Source of the DNA: a virus
Virus record (IMG/VR): IMGVR_UViG_3300037089_000073
Span: 1 to 39,619 of that record
Reading direction: 5' to 3' (one strand)
DNA length: 39,619 nucleotides
The position numbers and the translations under genes were made by a program. The notes beneath the pieces were generated by a model. That model made no database searches. It worked only from the letters and a program-made list of their open reading frames with translations, and was not told the origin of the DNA. Positions within the stretch are counted from its first letter, which is position 1, and every line of letters starts with the position of its first letter. Of the stretch, positions 25,001 to 33,316 are shown one piece after another.

Positions 25001-26563
25001 CCTACAGGAGCTACTGGGCCAATAGGTAACGGTGCGTATGGCGAGTTGGTGTTGGTGGGTAACGTCACAGCAACGAGCCTACCAACCCAGAATACCTATG
25101 TGCAGGTTACTGCAGGGTGGGCCGCTGATGAACACTTAGGTACCACCCCTTCAGCAGGCTCGAGTAACATCACCTCGAACACGACAGCAGAGTTCCAGAC
25201 CAACTGCACTATAGCCTTCACTTCAGCTGGTGGTGCAAATCAGGTCTTCAAATTTGGGATCTTCAAGAACGGTACGCTTATCCCAGATCACGTAGCTACC
25301 TTCAAACTCAGTAACACGACTGACACTGGAAGTGTGACCATCACAGGAGTTGATACAACCACTTCTGGAGATGTCTGGGATCTTAGAGTTACTTGTACCT
25401 CTACTGCCTCAACTACTATTACCATCACTGATGCCAACTTCAACGTACACGCGGTAGCCGGATCGATGGGCTCAACTGGGCCTACAGGCCCATCTGGTAC
25501 TATCGGGACTAATGGAATTACAGGAGCCACAGGTGCGACCGGTGCTGGAACCACGGGGCCTACCGGTGTTCAGGGAGCAACTGGTTCTAATGGGGCTACA
25601 GGAGCCACAGGCCCGTTAGGTACAGGAGCCTACGGAGCTCTCACGATGACGGGTAATGCTTCGGCAACCACCCTAACAACACAGAACACGTATGTCCAAG
25701 TGACAGCGGGTTGGGCAAACGGAGACTCAGCGGGCACCACTCCGGATGCCTCAACGAACCACAACATCGTCTCGAACACCACAGCAGAATTCTTGGTTAC
25801 TTGTGACCTGACCCTCAAAACAGCAGGGGCGATCACCAACACCTATCGAGCTGAAATCTTCAAGGCTGGTTCGGCTATAGGCAGCCCATCAGCCACTGTG
25901 AAGTTGGATCTCACCACTGACGTTGCAACCATCAGTCTCTCTGAGTTGGTTTCAATTACCTCAGGTCAATCTATTGATGTGAGAATTACTTGTACCACTG
26001 TAAGCTCAACCTCAGTGGTGGTCAGTGATGCTTCTCTGGTTATCGTAGCAGCGACCGGAGGGTTAGGGGCAACAGGGCCCACAGGAGCTGCGGGCACCTT
26101 CGGAGGAACCCTCACCCAGAAACTAGATGCTGGACAGTTCGCCTTCTATGATTTCGACAATGGCCATAACGGAAGCTGGACAAGTCTTGGGGCTGACGGA
26201 TCTACCTCAACCCTGGCGGTTGCCATCAAGACAGCTGGGTTCACTCTCACAGCTTCTCATAAGTTTGTGGCATCCCTTGGTTGTCGTGTGTTCATGTACC
26301 TCAACTCAGACCACACTAAGGCTGGGTACATGGATATCACCACAATGGTGAACATAGTAACTGACGGTAGTTCTGTCTGTACCTGCATCTTCCTCAATAC
26401 AATCATCCCTGATCTATCTCAGCTCCCATCGAACCTTGCAGGGGCCACCTGCACCGTTGCTGCATCCACTGGAGGATTTACCATCTCTGCATCACGTCCC
26501 GCCGGTGTAGCAGCATCTGTGTGGGCTCATTGGTTCATCAACAACTTCCAGGATACCACTTAA
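22001..26563 (+). CDS. Giant collagen-like tail fibre with beta-propeller, 1520 aa
   Basis: Six Gly-x-y stretches alternate with globular parts. Collagen-like tracts: about 22247-22600, 23495-23850, 24212-24480, 24838-25025, 25470-25620, and a short one near 26065-26100. The triplets are mainly Gly-Pro-Thr, Gly-Ala-Thr and Gly-Thr-Thr. Between the first two lies a seven-repeat YncE/NHL-type propeller (22612-23490) with repeats of [10 protein letters not shown], then TVSRI and STGLVD; the N-terminal strand seems to complete the last blade. Three beta domains follow; those at about 25030-25465 and 25625-26060 are paralogues (both begin GAYG, both contain [12 protein letters not shown]). A different C-terminal domain ends the fibre. 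The N-terminus ([19 protein letters not shown]) would attach to the baseplate. A trimer is the expected assembly. Confidence 0.88.
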   Translation: MATGPKWANDVINSIGATGPSGNTWPSNLPADPVAPTGYPPVVEASPAPPVPVSPVWAPQPFMLASGPSGVTTWPEDLFPEQGVTGATGATGPVAATGPTGDQGTTGPTGQTGQMGPTGPGGGASGPTGTTGPTGIQGPTGITGPTGPQGTTGTTGPTGIQGPTGITGPTGPQGTTGPTGLQGTTGPTGATGTTGSTGPVPSSPQLYVTANESTSVRRVLTYTDAVDHTVAVGTQGVYSDCCWDGVNHIYITNPGSGTVSRILISTGLVDATITVGTTPAGVCWDGANHVYVCNRGDNTVSRINITTGLVDATTTVGTNPVRCCWDGANHVYIANAPGTVSTILISSGLVDNTINVGSYRTLWGMCWDGGLYVYVTFNSATDGGLYRILISTGAVSQVYLTGDPTAICWDGANHLYSSNSTASTVSRILVSSGAVVSTISVGTGPAGICYDGANHVYVINNNDNTLSRIAVSTGLVDNTFGSLPGGISICWNGMDSLLGPTGPTGNQGTTGPTGPIGATGIGATGATGHTGATGPTGSLGNTGPTGIQGPTGVTGGTGPQGATGAGVTGATGIQGPTGPQANTGPTGATGLQGPTGTTGPTGNQGTTGPTGTQGLYGGGATMPYNFSTTTTISDPGTGFLRLNNSTQNIASHLLISDFDAGGPVDETNILFSIVAGSTVRLVNRVNPTQFLTFTVSSVTNPSGYFNFTVTNLTYSSASPFSNSEPLLVMVDYPGVPGLNGATGPTGHTGTTGPTGGIGPTGGIGPTGETGIQGNTGAGVTGATGVAGTNGITGATGATGATGASGSVAATGPSGSSGPTGATGPQGVFGGAITLDYLFNTTLGGSPTPSYVSFNSSGPASVTVITINQTNVNSISVSSLLVSALAVGGKIRISSKTTDTKWDTYLITSVASGGGVSTVGVSILAESSGTLQFATNDPVLIMIDSPGATGPTGTTGPTGGTGPQGTTGPTGGTGPTGTQGTTGPTGTQGTTGPTGTQGTTGPTGATGPIGNGAYGELVLVGNVTATSLPTQNTYVQVTAGWAADEHLGTTPSAGSSNITSNTTAEFQTNCTIAFTSAGGANQVFKFGIFKNGTLIPDHVATFKLSNTTDTGSVTITGVDTTTSGDVWDLRVTCTSTASTTITITDANFNVHAVAGSMGSTGPTGPSGTIGTNGITGATGATGAGTTGPTGVQGATGSNGATGATGPLGTGAYGALTMTGNASATTLTTQNTYVQVTAGWANGDSAGTTPDASTNHNIVSNTTAEFLVTCDLTLKTAGAITNTYRAEIFKAGSAIGSPSATVKLDLTTDVATISLSELVSITSGQSIDVRITCTTVSSTSVVVSDASLVIVAATGGLGATGPTGAAGTFGGTLTQKLDAGQFAFYDFDNGHNGSWTSLGADGSTSTLAVAIKTAGFTLTASHKFVASLGCRVFMYLNSDHTKAGYMDITTMVNIVTDGSSVCTCIFLNTIIPDLSQLPSNLAGATCTVAASTGGFTISASRPAGVAASVWAHWFINNFQDTT
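22385..22528 (+). repeat. Two exact 72-base tandem repeats in the fibre collagen tract
   Basis: The 72-base units 22385-22456 and 22457-22528 are identical and encode 24 residues, eight Gly-x-y triplets. Exact DNA identity suggests a recent duplication and a site where the fibre can change length in frame. Confidence 0.9.
24916..24996 (+). repeat. Three exact 27-base tandem repeats in the fibre collagen tract
   Basis: Units at 24916-24942, 24943-24969 and 24970-24996 are identical and encode GPTGTQGTT. The start of a fourth follows at 24997. The unit size matches the 27-base repeat in the decoration gene (9903), though the sequences differ. Confidence 0.92.
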
Positions 26564-26564
26564 T

Positions 26565-27548
26565 ATGTTGGGATCTACAGCGCCAGGGCTTATTCCTCGA
26601 GGATTAAGTGGGTATAATAATAGGATCTTAGGGGTTCAAAATTCTGTTGGCGGTAGCTGCATCTATACTGTTGATGGTGGTACTACCTGGGTTACTGGGG
26701 GTGTACCATTTGTTAATCAAGCCCTCACTAAAATAACCTATTATCCACCATCAGGAAGGTTGGTATGCTTATCAGGTAGTACTACAGCTACAAGATTTTC
26801 TGCTGACGGTGGTATCACATGGGCTGCTAGTGGGGTTACCACGGTGGCTTCTATGGAATTTATTGTTTATGATCCAACTCATAGTAAGTTAATCACTGGT
26901 AACCCAGCATCCTCTCAAACAACAACCAATTTCTCAACGAATGGTGGAGCTAGTTGGAGCTCAGGGGGTGCTCTAACAGCCTCTAATAACTTCAGAGGAT
27001 CTCACGATCCGGCCCATGGAAGGGTAGTACTTGTTGGAGTTAGTGGACTGACCACCAACTACTCCACTGACGGAGGGGTTAATTGGAATGCAGGTGGGAA
27101 CCTCACCAGTAATAGGACTTGGATTGCTCCAGTCTACGATCCTATTAGTCTTAAACTAATAACTGTAGCTGGCAACTCAACCATCACAAACTTCTCCACT
27201 GATGGTGGGACTACTTGGAGTGCAGGTGGGAGCTTGGTTACTATCACTAGCGCTCTTGCATCAGTCTATGATCCGCTATCGGGTAGGATAATTTGTATTA
27301 GTTTGAGTAGTACCACAGTAAATTACTCCACTGATGGTGGGACTACTTGGAATGCAGGTGGGGCCCTCACTACAACCCCTGTAGTAGGGTTTTCAGCGTT
27401 AGTCTATGATCCACTTCATGGCAGAATTATAGCAGTGATTAGCGATACAGTAACAAATTACTCCACTGATGGTGGGACTACTTGGAGTGCAGGTGGAAAT
27501 ACCCCTGTAAGTCTTAACACATCACCTTTAGCTCTCATGCTCCCATAA
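26565..27548 (+). CDS. Seven-repeat Asp-box (BNR) propeller protein
   Basis: The 327-residue product has seven Asp-box motifs of the form S-x-D-G-G-x-T-W, for example YSTDGGTTWSAGG, spaced by about 42 residues with YDPxxxKLIT-type strands between. That suits a seven-bladed beta-propeller as in sialidase-like and sortilin-like domains. No catalytic Arg triad or Tyr/Glu pair is obvious, so binding is more likely than hydrolysis. It lies one base after the fibre gene. Codons are noticeably richer in A and T than neighbours, which suggests recent transfer. A receptor-binding role is inferred from position. Confidence 0.75.
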   Translation: MLGSTAPGLIPRGLSGYNNRILGVQNSVGGSCIYTVDGGTTWVTGGVPFVNQALTKITYYPPSGRLVCLSGSTTATRFSADGGITWAASGVTTVASMEFIVYDPTHSKLITGNPASSQTTTNFSTNGGASWSSGGALTASNNFRGSHDPAHGRVVLVGVSGLTTNYSTDGGVNWNAGGNLTSNRTWIAPVYDPISLKLITVAGNSTITNFSTDGGTTWSAGGSLVTITSALASVYDPLSGRIICISLSSTTVNYSTDGGTTWNAGGALTTTPVVGFSALVYDPLHGRIIAVISDTVTNYSTDGGTTWSAGGNTPVSLNTSPLALMLP

Positions 27549-27576
27549 AAACACAAACAGAAATGAGATCTCAAAT

Positions 27577-28776
27577 ATGAACCCAATCCTCAACCTATAC
27601 AAAGACTCCCCTATTAAGTTCAACTTCCACGTCCTCGGGTTTCCCCATACCCAGACGAACGAGACCCACCTCAGCTGCGCATATACCCAGAAGATCGTTA
27701 AGTTCCTGAAAATGTACAGCGGCTTCGGCCACAACATTACCCACTATGGGAACGAAGGATCGGTAGTCCCCTCGGATGTAGAGCACATTCAGATCTTCAC
27801 TGAGGCCGAACGCCTCAAGTTCTTCAAGCAAGGGCCAGTAGACACCTCCACTAATGACCTTGTCTGGGATGCCAACATGCCTTATTGGAGGGCCTTTGGT
27901 CTTCGAACGGCCTCTCACCTTGTTCATCGAGCCAAGAAGGGAGACTTCGTTCTACACCTAGCTGGAGGCCATTGCTACCATTGGGCTGTTGACCAGTTCC
28001 CAGGGTGCAACAAGTACGGGACTGACAACGTCTTCTTCGTTGACATCGGCTCAGGGCACTACGGGGATTGGACTGACTTCGTGGTCTACGAGTCATCAGC
28101 CCATCGAGAGCAGCTCCACGGACGTCGTAAGTCCTCCTGGGAAGCCTACGGCGATGCAGTCATCCCCAACTACTTCGACTTGAAGGACTTCCGATTTGGA
28201 ATCAACCCAGAAGAATCTGATCCGAGAATCAAGGCTATTCAGCAGAAGCCCTACCTGCTCTTCATTGGCCGACTCATCGCCAACAAGGGATACTGTATCG
28301 CCATTGATGCAGCCAAGGAACTGGGGATGCAGTTAGTTCTCGCCGGTCAAGGTGATCCTGGCCCTCTGCCACCCAATGTCTTCCCGTTCGGTTTTGCGAA
28401 CCTCGAACAGCGTAAGTCCCTTATGGCTGGTGCAGTAACTGTCCTGGCTCCTACGAGGTACCGAGAGCCCTTCGGTGGGGTCGTAGTAGAGGCCCAGCTC
28501 TCCGGTACCCCAGCCATCGCATCCGACCAATGCGGCTTCTGTGAGAACGTCCCAGAAGAGTTCCGGTGCTTCTCCCACCGAGAATACGTAGCAGCCGTCC
28601 GACACGCCATGACCCTCACCACAGAGGATCGTCTAGCTATCCAGAAGCAAGCTCAGGCCAAGTACTCCCTCGAAGCCATCAAGCCCCTCTACGACAGGTA
28701 CTTCCACCGGTTATATCAACTCAGAGCCCAAGGCTGGTATGAGAACCGCCCTTGGGGAGAGCTGGTGAACCTGTGA
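27577..28776 (+). CDS. Glycosyltransferase, GT4-like (GT-B fold)
   Basis: The 399-residue product has a GT-B architecture. Residues 1-190 form an N-terminal sugar-acceptor domain (FNFHVLGFPHTQTN, AYTQKIVKFL, NEGSVVP, VYESSAHRE, VIPNYFD). The C-terminal half has the GT4 donor motifs LLFIGRLIANKGYCIAIDAA and EPFGGVVVEAQLSGTP, which carries the E-x7-E pair. It probably transfers a sugar from a nucleotide sugar. There is no membrane segment. It is a paralogue of the downstream gene and overlaps it by four bases. Position after fibre genes suggests modification of virion proteins; other targets such as host surface sugars remain possible. Confidence 0.85.
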   Translation: MNPILNLYKDSPIKFNFHVLGFPHTQTNETHLSCAYTQKIVKFLKMYSGFGHNITHYGNEGSVVPSDVEHIQIFTEAERLKFFKQGPVDTSTNDLVWDANMPYWRAFGLRTASHLVHRAKKGDFVLHLAGGHCYHWAVDQFPGCNKYGTDNVFFVDIGSGHYGDWTDFVVYESSAHREQLHGRRKSSWEAYGDAVIPNYFDLKDFRFGINPEESDPRIKAIQQKPYLLFIGRLIANKGYCIAIDAAKELGMQLVLAGQGDPGPLPPNVFPFGFANLEQRKSLMAGAVTVLAPTRYREPFGGVVVEAQLSGTPAIASDQCGFCENVPEEFRCFSHREYVAAVRHAMTLTTEDRLAIQKQAQAKYSLEAIKPLYDRYFHRLYQLRAQGWYENRPWGELVNL

Positions 28777-30500
28777 CCTTCAACTTTCATATCCTCGGGT
28801 TCCCTCATACTGCGGTGAACAAAGACTACAATGCGAGTGCGTACACCCAAAAGATGGTGAAGTACATTCAAATGATGGCCCCTCGTGGGCATCAGATCAC
28901 TCTCTACGCCAATGAGGGTTCTGTTGTACCTAAGGGTGTTGAACTCGTTCAGATCTTCACCCAATCCGAGATGGACGGATACTTTGGCCCTCATGATAAG
29001 CAACAGATCTATGGGATAGAGTGGGAGCCTGACAAAGACTATTGGGTAAGCTTCTCGAGTAAGTGTGCCACTGAGACTTCCAAGAGGGTCAAGCGAGGGG
29101 ATTTTATCCTCTACTTGGGTGGAGGTCATTGCTACAAGCCGGTCTCTGATCGGTTTCCCAAGTGCTTGGAACTTGGATCCGAAGTGGCGGCGATGGTGGA
29201 CTACGGCTCAGGTCACTACTTCAAAACCTCTGACTACGTCGTATACGAATCCCATGGCCATCGAGAAGCTAACCATGGGTGGGTACACTCTAAGTGGCAC
29301 TCTGATCTTGATGCAGTCATCCCCAACTACTTCGATATCAAGGACTTCCGATTCGGCCCCAACCCAGAGGAATCTGACCCTCGAATCAAGATCATCCAAA
29401 AAGAACCGTACTTCCTGTTCATCGGACGTCTCATCTCAGAGAAGGGTCTCGATTACGCTATCAAAGCAACGGGCCACCTCGGTGTCAGGTTGGTGATGTG
29501 CGGCCAGGGGAAGTTTCCGGATAACCTCCCGGATCATGTCTTCCCCTTCGGATACGCAGACACTGAGCAACGTAAGTCCCTCATAGCGGGTGCAGTCGGT
29601 CTATATGCCCCCACCCTCTATCGGGAGCCCTTCGGTGGGGTCGCAGTCGAAGCTCTACTATCCGGAACCCCTGCCATCACGACGGATCATGGTGCCTTCT
29701 GTGAAACCGTGGAACCACGCTTCAGAGGCGTAACTGTGAGTGAGTTAGTCGAAGCTGGACAGCTTGCCCTGACGCTCACTGTAAATGAGCGTAAGATCCT
29801 TCAAGCCAAAGCTCAATATCAGTACAGTCTGGAAGCAATAGCCCCTCAATATGAGAGATACTTCTCTCGGATATACGAGATAAATAACATGTCAAAACCC
29901 TGCGAATCCAAAATAACCCAATCACAACACGATGAAGCTCAGGACTTCGAAGCGGGGTGGTGGGGCAACTGCGGCAACACTATGGGTGAGGAGACCAAGC
30001 AGCTCCTGTACTTTGACCGGATGGGCCTCCCTCCGTTCCACAATACGATGTGGAACTTCAACTTCCACGGGGAGGGGTTATCCATCCTGGACATTGGTGG
30101 TGGCCCAGTCTCAGCCCTGCTGAAGTTCCAAGGGGCTACGAGAAGAACCATCGTCGATCCATGCAACTACCCCAAGTGGGTAGATGAGCGATACGCCGCA
30201 TGTGGGATAGAGCAGATCAAATCACTGGCTGAGGACATCTCCTTCAATTCCTGCTTTGACTTAGTTTTGATCTACAACTGTTTGCAGCACGTTCACGATC
30301 CAGAGAAGATCGTGTCGAACGCCCTCCGTGCGCTCAAGCCTGGGGGCAAGCTCCACATGTTCGAGTGGGTTGATAGGCCCGTTGAGCCAGGTCACCCTCA
30401 TGTGTTGACTCAGGATAACCTAGAGAAGTGGACTGGCCTTAAGGGCAAAGTCGAGATGATGAATCAAAACGAATGCTACGGTAAGGCCTGGTATGTATGA
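28773..30500 (+). CDS. GT4-like glycosyltransferase fused to SAM-dependent methyltransferase
   Basis: I choose the GTG at 28773, overlapping the previous stop (GTGA) with GGGGAG upstream; the TTG at 28752 is weaker. Residues 1-370 are a full paralogue of the preceding enzyme (FNFHILGFPHTAVN at the start, LFIGRLISEKGLDYAIKA, EPFGGVAVEALLSGTP). Residues of about 373-575 form a class I methyltransferase: motif I ILDIGGG at 438-444, then FDLVLIYNCLQHVHDPEKIV and LRALKPGGKLHMFEW. The methyltransferase part resembles ubiquinone/sugar methylases, so methylation of a sugar added by either transferase is a reasonable guess. An internal ATG at 29889 could allow separate synthesis. Confidence 0.85.
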   Translation: MTFNFHILGFPHTAVNKDYNASAYTQKMVKYIQMMAPRGHQITLYANEGSVVPKGVELVQIFTQSEMDGYFGPHDKQQIYGIEWEPDKDYWVSFSSKCATETSKRVKRGDFILYLGGGHCYKPVSDRFPKCLELGSEVAAMVDYGSGHYFKTSDYVVYESHGHREANHGWVHSKWHSDLDAVIPNYFDIKDFRFGPNPEESDPRIKIIQKEPYFLFIGRLISEKGLDYAIKATGHLGVRLVMCGQGKFPDNLPDHVFPFGYADTEQRKSLIAGAVGLYAPTLYREPFGGVAVEALLSGTPAITTDHGAFCETVEPRFRGVTVSELVEAGQLALTLTVNERKILQAKAQYQYSLEAIAPQYERYFSRIYEINNMSKPCESKITQSQHDEAQDFEAGWWGNCGNTMGEETKQLLYFDRMGLPPFHNTMWNFNFHGEGLSILDIGGGPVSALLKFQGATRRTIVDPCNYPKWVDERYAACGIEQIKSLAEDISFNSCFDLVLIYNCLQHVHDPEKIVSNALRALKPGGKLHMFEWVDRPVEPGHPHVLTQDNLEKWTGLKGKVEMMNQNECYGKAWYV

Positions 30501-30823
30501 ATGACGAACCAACAATACCCTCTTCAGAAGCTCCTCAGCGAGACACTGATCCCCATGAGCTGAAGCCCAGTCTCGCTCCCAATTCGGTTACTTGGGCGGA
30601 CGTGTTAGCTACCCACCAAGCCGTTCTGGGTGAGTTAGCGGGTCTTCGGGGTGACGTATCAGAGATGAGGACCATGCTCAGAGATGCCTTTGATGCAGCT
30701 CTGAACCTCGACCCTCGGGTAGAGCAACTTGAGCACCAAGCCAAGCATGGATTTGTCGTGTGCAAGTTTCACCACTCCAATGGTGACGAGCCTGTAAGCC
30801 CACCAGATTCAGAGATCGGATAA
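30497..30823 (+). CDS. Hypothetical protein with coiled-coil middle, 108 aa
   Basis: The start overlaps the previous stop (ATGA). The first 35 residues look disordered (Pro/Ser/Asp-rich), then a helix with heptad spacing (LATHQAVLGELAGLRGDVSEMRTML) and a second short helix follow. It resembles small phage proteins found before lysis genes, but nothing specific is recognised. Confidence 0.55.
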   Translation: MNDEPTIPSSEAPQRDTDPHELKPSLAPNSVTWADVLATHQAVLGELAGLRGDVSEMRTMLRDAFDAALNLDPRVEQLEHQAKHGFVVCKFHHSNGDEPVSPPDSEIG

Positions 30824-30828
30824 ATATC

Positions 30829-31116
30829 ATGAAGAATGCAGCTCAATCACAACCACCTACGCCCGAGAAGGAAGTGAGGCCTGAGTTCTGGACGACAGAC
30901 TTGTACCTGGCAGCCTTCCTCCAGACAGAGGAGGTGGTTCTACTTAGAACTGAGACTGAGCTACGAGGAAGGTGTCAGTTCGTCTTCCTCGCAGATGTCA
31001 AACTAACCAGCTTGAAGACAGCTTGGTTTGCTCGTGGGGCTACCACCAATGCCTCACGATACGCAGACAACATCCGCTCCCTCAAGAGTCTAGTGCACTC
31101 CGGAGCAAGACAGTAG
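30829..31116 (+). CDS. DUF5659-type protein
   Basis: The product of 95 residues has the DUF5659 pattern: FWTTDLYLAAFLQTEE, then a CQFVFLAD strand, and YADNIRSLKSLVHS near the end. Members are small proteins common in phage genomes with unknown function, usually encoded near the end of the tail or lysis module, as here. Confidence 0.75.
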   Translation: MKNAAQSQPPTPEKEVRPEFWTTDLYLAAFLQTEEVVLLRTETELRGRCQFVFLADVKLTSLKTAWFARGATTNASRYADNIRSLKSLVHSGARQ

Positions 31117-31126
31117 TCCAAGTGAC

Positions 31127-31525
31127 ATGCACACCCCACCATGCGAGGAGTTGGACGAGATAAAGATCGAGATTGCAAGGATCGAGACCTCGATGCAGGA
31201 CTCGAACTACCCGTCCAAAACCTCGAAGAAGTGGAAGCGATTGGCAATCTTGATCCCAGTGGTAGTGACAATACTGGGTTCTATAGGAGCCTGGATCACG
31301 GCTGCCATCAATAGCTCAATCACGACTAAGATTCAATCTGTGTCCAAAGAGACTGCACGACAGACGTGCCAAGACCTCATTGTAAGTCAATCCGCTTCGT
31401 ACATGATGGGTATCCAAACTGGACGAGAGCAAGCTAAGCAGGAAGAAGCGCAGAAGCGAATCGAGAACCCTCCTCCCTTGGGACTGACGGTAACCCAGAA
31501 GAATCAAGTTAAGTCCCCTCACTAG
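31127..31525 (+). CDS. Single-membrane-segment protein, candidate holin
   Basis: The 132-residue product has an acidic helical N-terminus (EIKIEIARIETSM), a basic KTSKKWKR stretch, one transmembrane segment at about residues 38-62 (LAILIPVVVTILGSIGAWIT), and a long soluble, charged C-terminus. It lies two genes before the lysozyme-like gene. Position and topology make it the best candidate for a holin or for an anchored lysis accessory protein, although single-segment holins of this shape are not a firm family match. Anti-holin or spanin roles are alternatives. Confidence 0.55.
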   Translation: MHTPPCEELDEIKIEIARIETSMQDSNYPSKTSKKWKRLAILIPVVVTILGSIGAWITAAINSSITTKIQSVSKETARQTCQDLIVSQSASYMMGIQTGREQAKQEEAQKRIENPPPLGLTVTQKNQVKSPH

Positions 31526-31543
31526 CCGGTGTACATTGCTGTC

Positions 31544-31711
31544 ATGGATGAATCGAAGAAACTCTACCCGAAGAGCTCTCCACCAGTGAAGTGGCTTAAG
31601 GTGATGGTGCCCGCTGGGCTCCACGAAGATCTCACTAGCAAGTGCAAAGAACTCAAGATCACACTACCCGAAGGGGTGGAGCTATCCATCAAACGATGGA
31701 TACAGGAGTAA
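31544..31711 (+). CDS. Small ribbon-helix-helix-like protein, 55 aa
   Basis: ATG 31544 is chosen; a GTG at 31529 would add five residues. The strand VKWLKVMVPAGLHEDL, followed by a short helix, a turn and the helix GVELSIKRWIQ, matches the ribbon-helix-helix order. It lies between the membrane protein and the lysozyme. A DNA-binding function is inferred from shape; it could instead be a small structural protein. Confidence 0.55.
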   Translation: MDESKKLYPKSSPPVKWLKVMVPAGLHEDLTSKCKELKITLPEGVELSIKRWIQE

Positions 31712-31717
31712 GACCCA

Positions 31718-32392
31718 ATGCCCACAGAACTAACTGATTCCCTTACCCTCCTCAATAAGCCTGATCTGGCTAAGGCCATGTATCATGCATGGAATGAGCT
31801 CTTCGGAGACTATCCAAAGAAGGAATCACTGTGGGTATTGCTGGCTCAGATTCAATTGGAAACTGGGATGAAGTACTGCCACAATTGGAACTTGGGCAAT
31901 TGCAAATCCGTAGAGGGAGATGGGCATGATTACCAGTTCTATGGTTGCGGTGAAGAGCTGCCCAGTGGGGTCGCTCAGCATGCGGTAGCCAGCTCACCCC
32001 TCGTGGCCATCAAGAGAGTCTACACAGCGAACGGGCAGCAGATGGCCTCCGTGTGGATTGAACCCGATCATCCCTGGTGTCGGTTCCGAGCGTTCGAGAG
32101 TCTCGAGTTGGGGGCCGCCGATCATCTAGTGCTGATGAGTAAGAGGTTTTCAAAAGCATGGCCTGCAGTAGTGCAAGGTTCCCCCGCCGTGTTTGCCCAT
32201 TTATTGAAGCTCCAACACTATTACACGGCTCCGGAGGAGCAGTACGCCCATACCCTCACCAGTTGCTATAACGACTGGTCTAAGGTGCCTGTCGACTACG
32301 ACACAGTGGAACCCCTCACTGACGATGAGAAGTCCAAGATACAGAACCTTGTGGCTCTGACGATGGCAGCTTCATTGGATGAGACGGTGTAA
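31718..32392 (+). CDS. Endolysin, glucosaminidase/lysozyme-like
   Basis: The 224-residue product matches the glucosaminidase/lysozyme-like fold: helices leading to LAQIQLETGMKYCHNWNLGN with candidate catalytic Glu48, then FRAFESLELGAADHLVLM, the segment that follows the active site in FlgJ-like muramidases. It should cut the glycan backbone of peptidoglycan at lysis. No signal peptide is seen, so it needs a holin for release. The stop overlaps the next start by one base. Confidence 0.78.
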   Translation: MPTELTDSLTLLNKPDLAKAMYHAWNELFGDYPKKESLWVLLAQIQLETGMKYCHNWNLGNCKSVEGDGHDYQFYGCGEELPSGVAQHAVASSPLVAIKRVYTANGQQMASVWIEPDHPWCRFRAFESLELGAADHLVLMSKRFSKAWPAVVQGSPAVFAHLLKLQHYYTAPEEQYAHTLTSCYNDWSKVPVDYDTVEPLTDDEKSKIQNLVALTMAASLDETV

Positions 32393-32592
32393 TGCCTACG
32401 GTTGATGAACTTCGTGAAAAACTGACCGCTGCAAGGCTAACCCCGCGGATCCCCAATCTCCTCAAGAAGGAGATACTAACCTATCTTGCTGGGGTGGAGA
32501 CTCACCAACGGTGGCAGGTGCTATCCAGCTTGGGTCTGACAGAGAGTAGGGTGGCAAAATGGGCTTCTCACAAGAGGACGTTCCACACCTGA
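32392..32592 (+). CDS. Small helical protein, full-length paralogue of the 39 gene
   Basis: The 66-residue product overlaps the endolysin stop (TAATG). It is helical and basic at the end (VAKWASHKRTFHT). It aligns with the product at 39-215 over most of its length. It ends the late operon and is followed by a hairpin terminator. A helix-turn-helix-like core (LSSLGLTESRVAKWA) suggests DNA binding, with low certainty. Confidence 0.65.
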   Translation: MPTVDELREKLTAARLTPRIPNLLKKEILTYLAGVETHQRWQVLSSLGLTESRVAKWASHKRTFHT

Positions 32593-32769
32593 TTAAACAA
32601 CAACGCCCCGGGAAACTGGGGCGTTGTGTAGCGTGTGTTTCATGCCAACATCAAAAGTGGTTTCATCGGGTACCAGGATCTCCCTGACCACCATGCACGC
32701 TAGGTAATCAGTACACCAATCAGGAGCCGGTGGCAAGGTGCACGCCGGAGTCCCACTCTGAATCCACAT
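32593..32769 (-). CDS. Possible small minus-strand gene, 58 aa
   Basis: An ORF starting at 32769 overlaps the end of the repressor-like gene in another frame and ends at TAA 32593-32595, just past the hairpin. The middle reads like real protein (APDWCTDYLAC, ILVPDETTFDVGMK). Its last residues are encoded by the terminator stem itself, which weakens the case. No ribosome-binding site is evident. A shorter form from 32685 is possible. Confidence 0.35.
   Translation of the reverse strand: MWIQSGTPACTLPPAPDWCTDYLACMVVREILVPDETTFDVGMKHTLHNAPVSRGVVV
32600..32627. terminator. Bidirectional hairpin terminator between convergent operons
   Basis: ACAACGCCCC 32600-32609 pairs perfectly with GGGGCGTTGT 32618-32627 around an eight-base loop. 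In minus-strand orientation the stem is followed by a T-rich stretch (TGTTTAA), a better intrinsic terminator than the plus direction, where GTGTGTTT follows after a few bases. It separates the late operon from the minus-strand repressor unit. Confidence 0.8.
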
Positions 32770-33175
32770 GCCTGGTGTCAGGACGGGGCGGCTGCAACCG
32801 TGGGGCCGGGATCTTATCAGCGTAGCTCTCCATCGCCTCTAATAGAACAGTGGCCCAGGAGTCCCCCTCGGCCCGCCTGTGCTCGTCTACCTTACGGTAC
32901 AGGCCAGTAGGTAGGAGATCCCAGAGTGTCCCCTGCAACCCAGGGGTCGGAACCTCTTTGGCGCCAGCTGCCGGAAGGGTGCATTCATTCAACCAGTAAG
33001 CCAAAGCTTCTTCGGTCGCTGGGCCCATAAGCAAACCCATCTCCAGGGCCCGCGCCCTGAATCGGAATTTAAGGAGCTTGGGTACTATCACATCTAGTGA
33101 TGCAAATCCTTCCGGCGGCGGTTTATAGGTTGTCGGTTTCGAACGCCCATTTGATATCTGAGATTTGATTATCAT
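32720..33175 (-). CDS. Probable ribbon-helix-helix repressor
   Basis: This is the clearest leftward gene (151 aa). Two segments have the ribbon-helix-helix rhythm. The first is a strand LDVIVPKLLKFRFRARALEMG followed by TEEALAYWLNEC, at about residues 27-67. The second is near 90-115, GLYRKVDEHRRAEGDSWATVLLEAMESY. The C-terminus is Pro/Arg-rich and probably disordered. Lying divergent from another ribbon-helix-helix gene across inverted repeats, it has the position of a lysis-lysogeny or early/late repressor, as with Arc/Mnt in P22. The fold call is by eye. Confidence 0.6.
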   Translation of the reverse strand: MIIKSQISNGRSKPTTYKPPPEGFASLDVIVPKLLKFRFRARALEMGLLMGPATEEALAYWLNECTLPAAGAKEVPTPGLQGTLWDLLPTGLYRKVDEHRRAEGDSWATVLLEAMESYADKIPAPRLQPPRPDTRHVDSEWDSGVHLATGS

Positions 33176-33198
33176 GGCTCAAAACACGTAGTCCCACG

Positions 33199-33240
33199 AT
33201 ATGAGAAAGTCAAATCTCATATTCAGGTTTCTCATAAACC
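33199..33240. promoter_or_regulatory. Candidate operator: inverted TCTCAT/ATGAGA repeats
   Basis: ATATGAGA (33199-33206) is repeated in inverse as TCTCATAT (33215-33222). A third TCTCAT lies at 33230-33235, 15 bases from the second, within an inverted repeat GGTTT-n5-AAACC (33226-33240). The half-site recurs as a palindrome at 34139-34148. Ribbon-helix-helix dimers bind such spaced half-sites, and both flanking genes encode that fold. Confidence 0.7.
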
Positions 33241-33274
33241 GGCTGGCCTATCATTGGGGCCAGATAGAAACCCC

Positions 33275-33303
33275 TTGACGAACCATCACAACCACATTAC
33301 GTT
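33275..33303 (+). promoter_or_regulatory. Candidate promoter for the rightward early genes
   Basis: TTGACG (33275-33280) and TACGTT (33298-33303) are separated by 17 bases, reasonable for a housekeeping sigma factor though the -10 match is weak. The transcript would lead into the 33317 gene with almost no leader. A CTGGCC/GGCCAG inverted repeat (33243-33263) lies just upstream. Confidence 0.4.
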
Positions 33304-33316
33304 CTAGTACGTCAAC

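Noticed and set aside
28752-28772. TTG start for the glycosyltransferase-methyltransferase fusion
   Set aside because: GTG 28773 overlaps the upstream stop in the usual GTGA way and has GGGGAG upstream; its first residues align with the paralogue.
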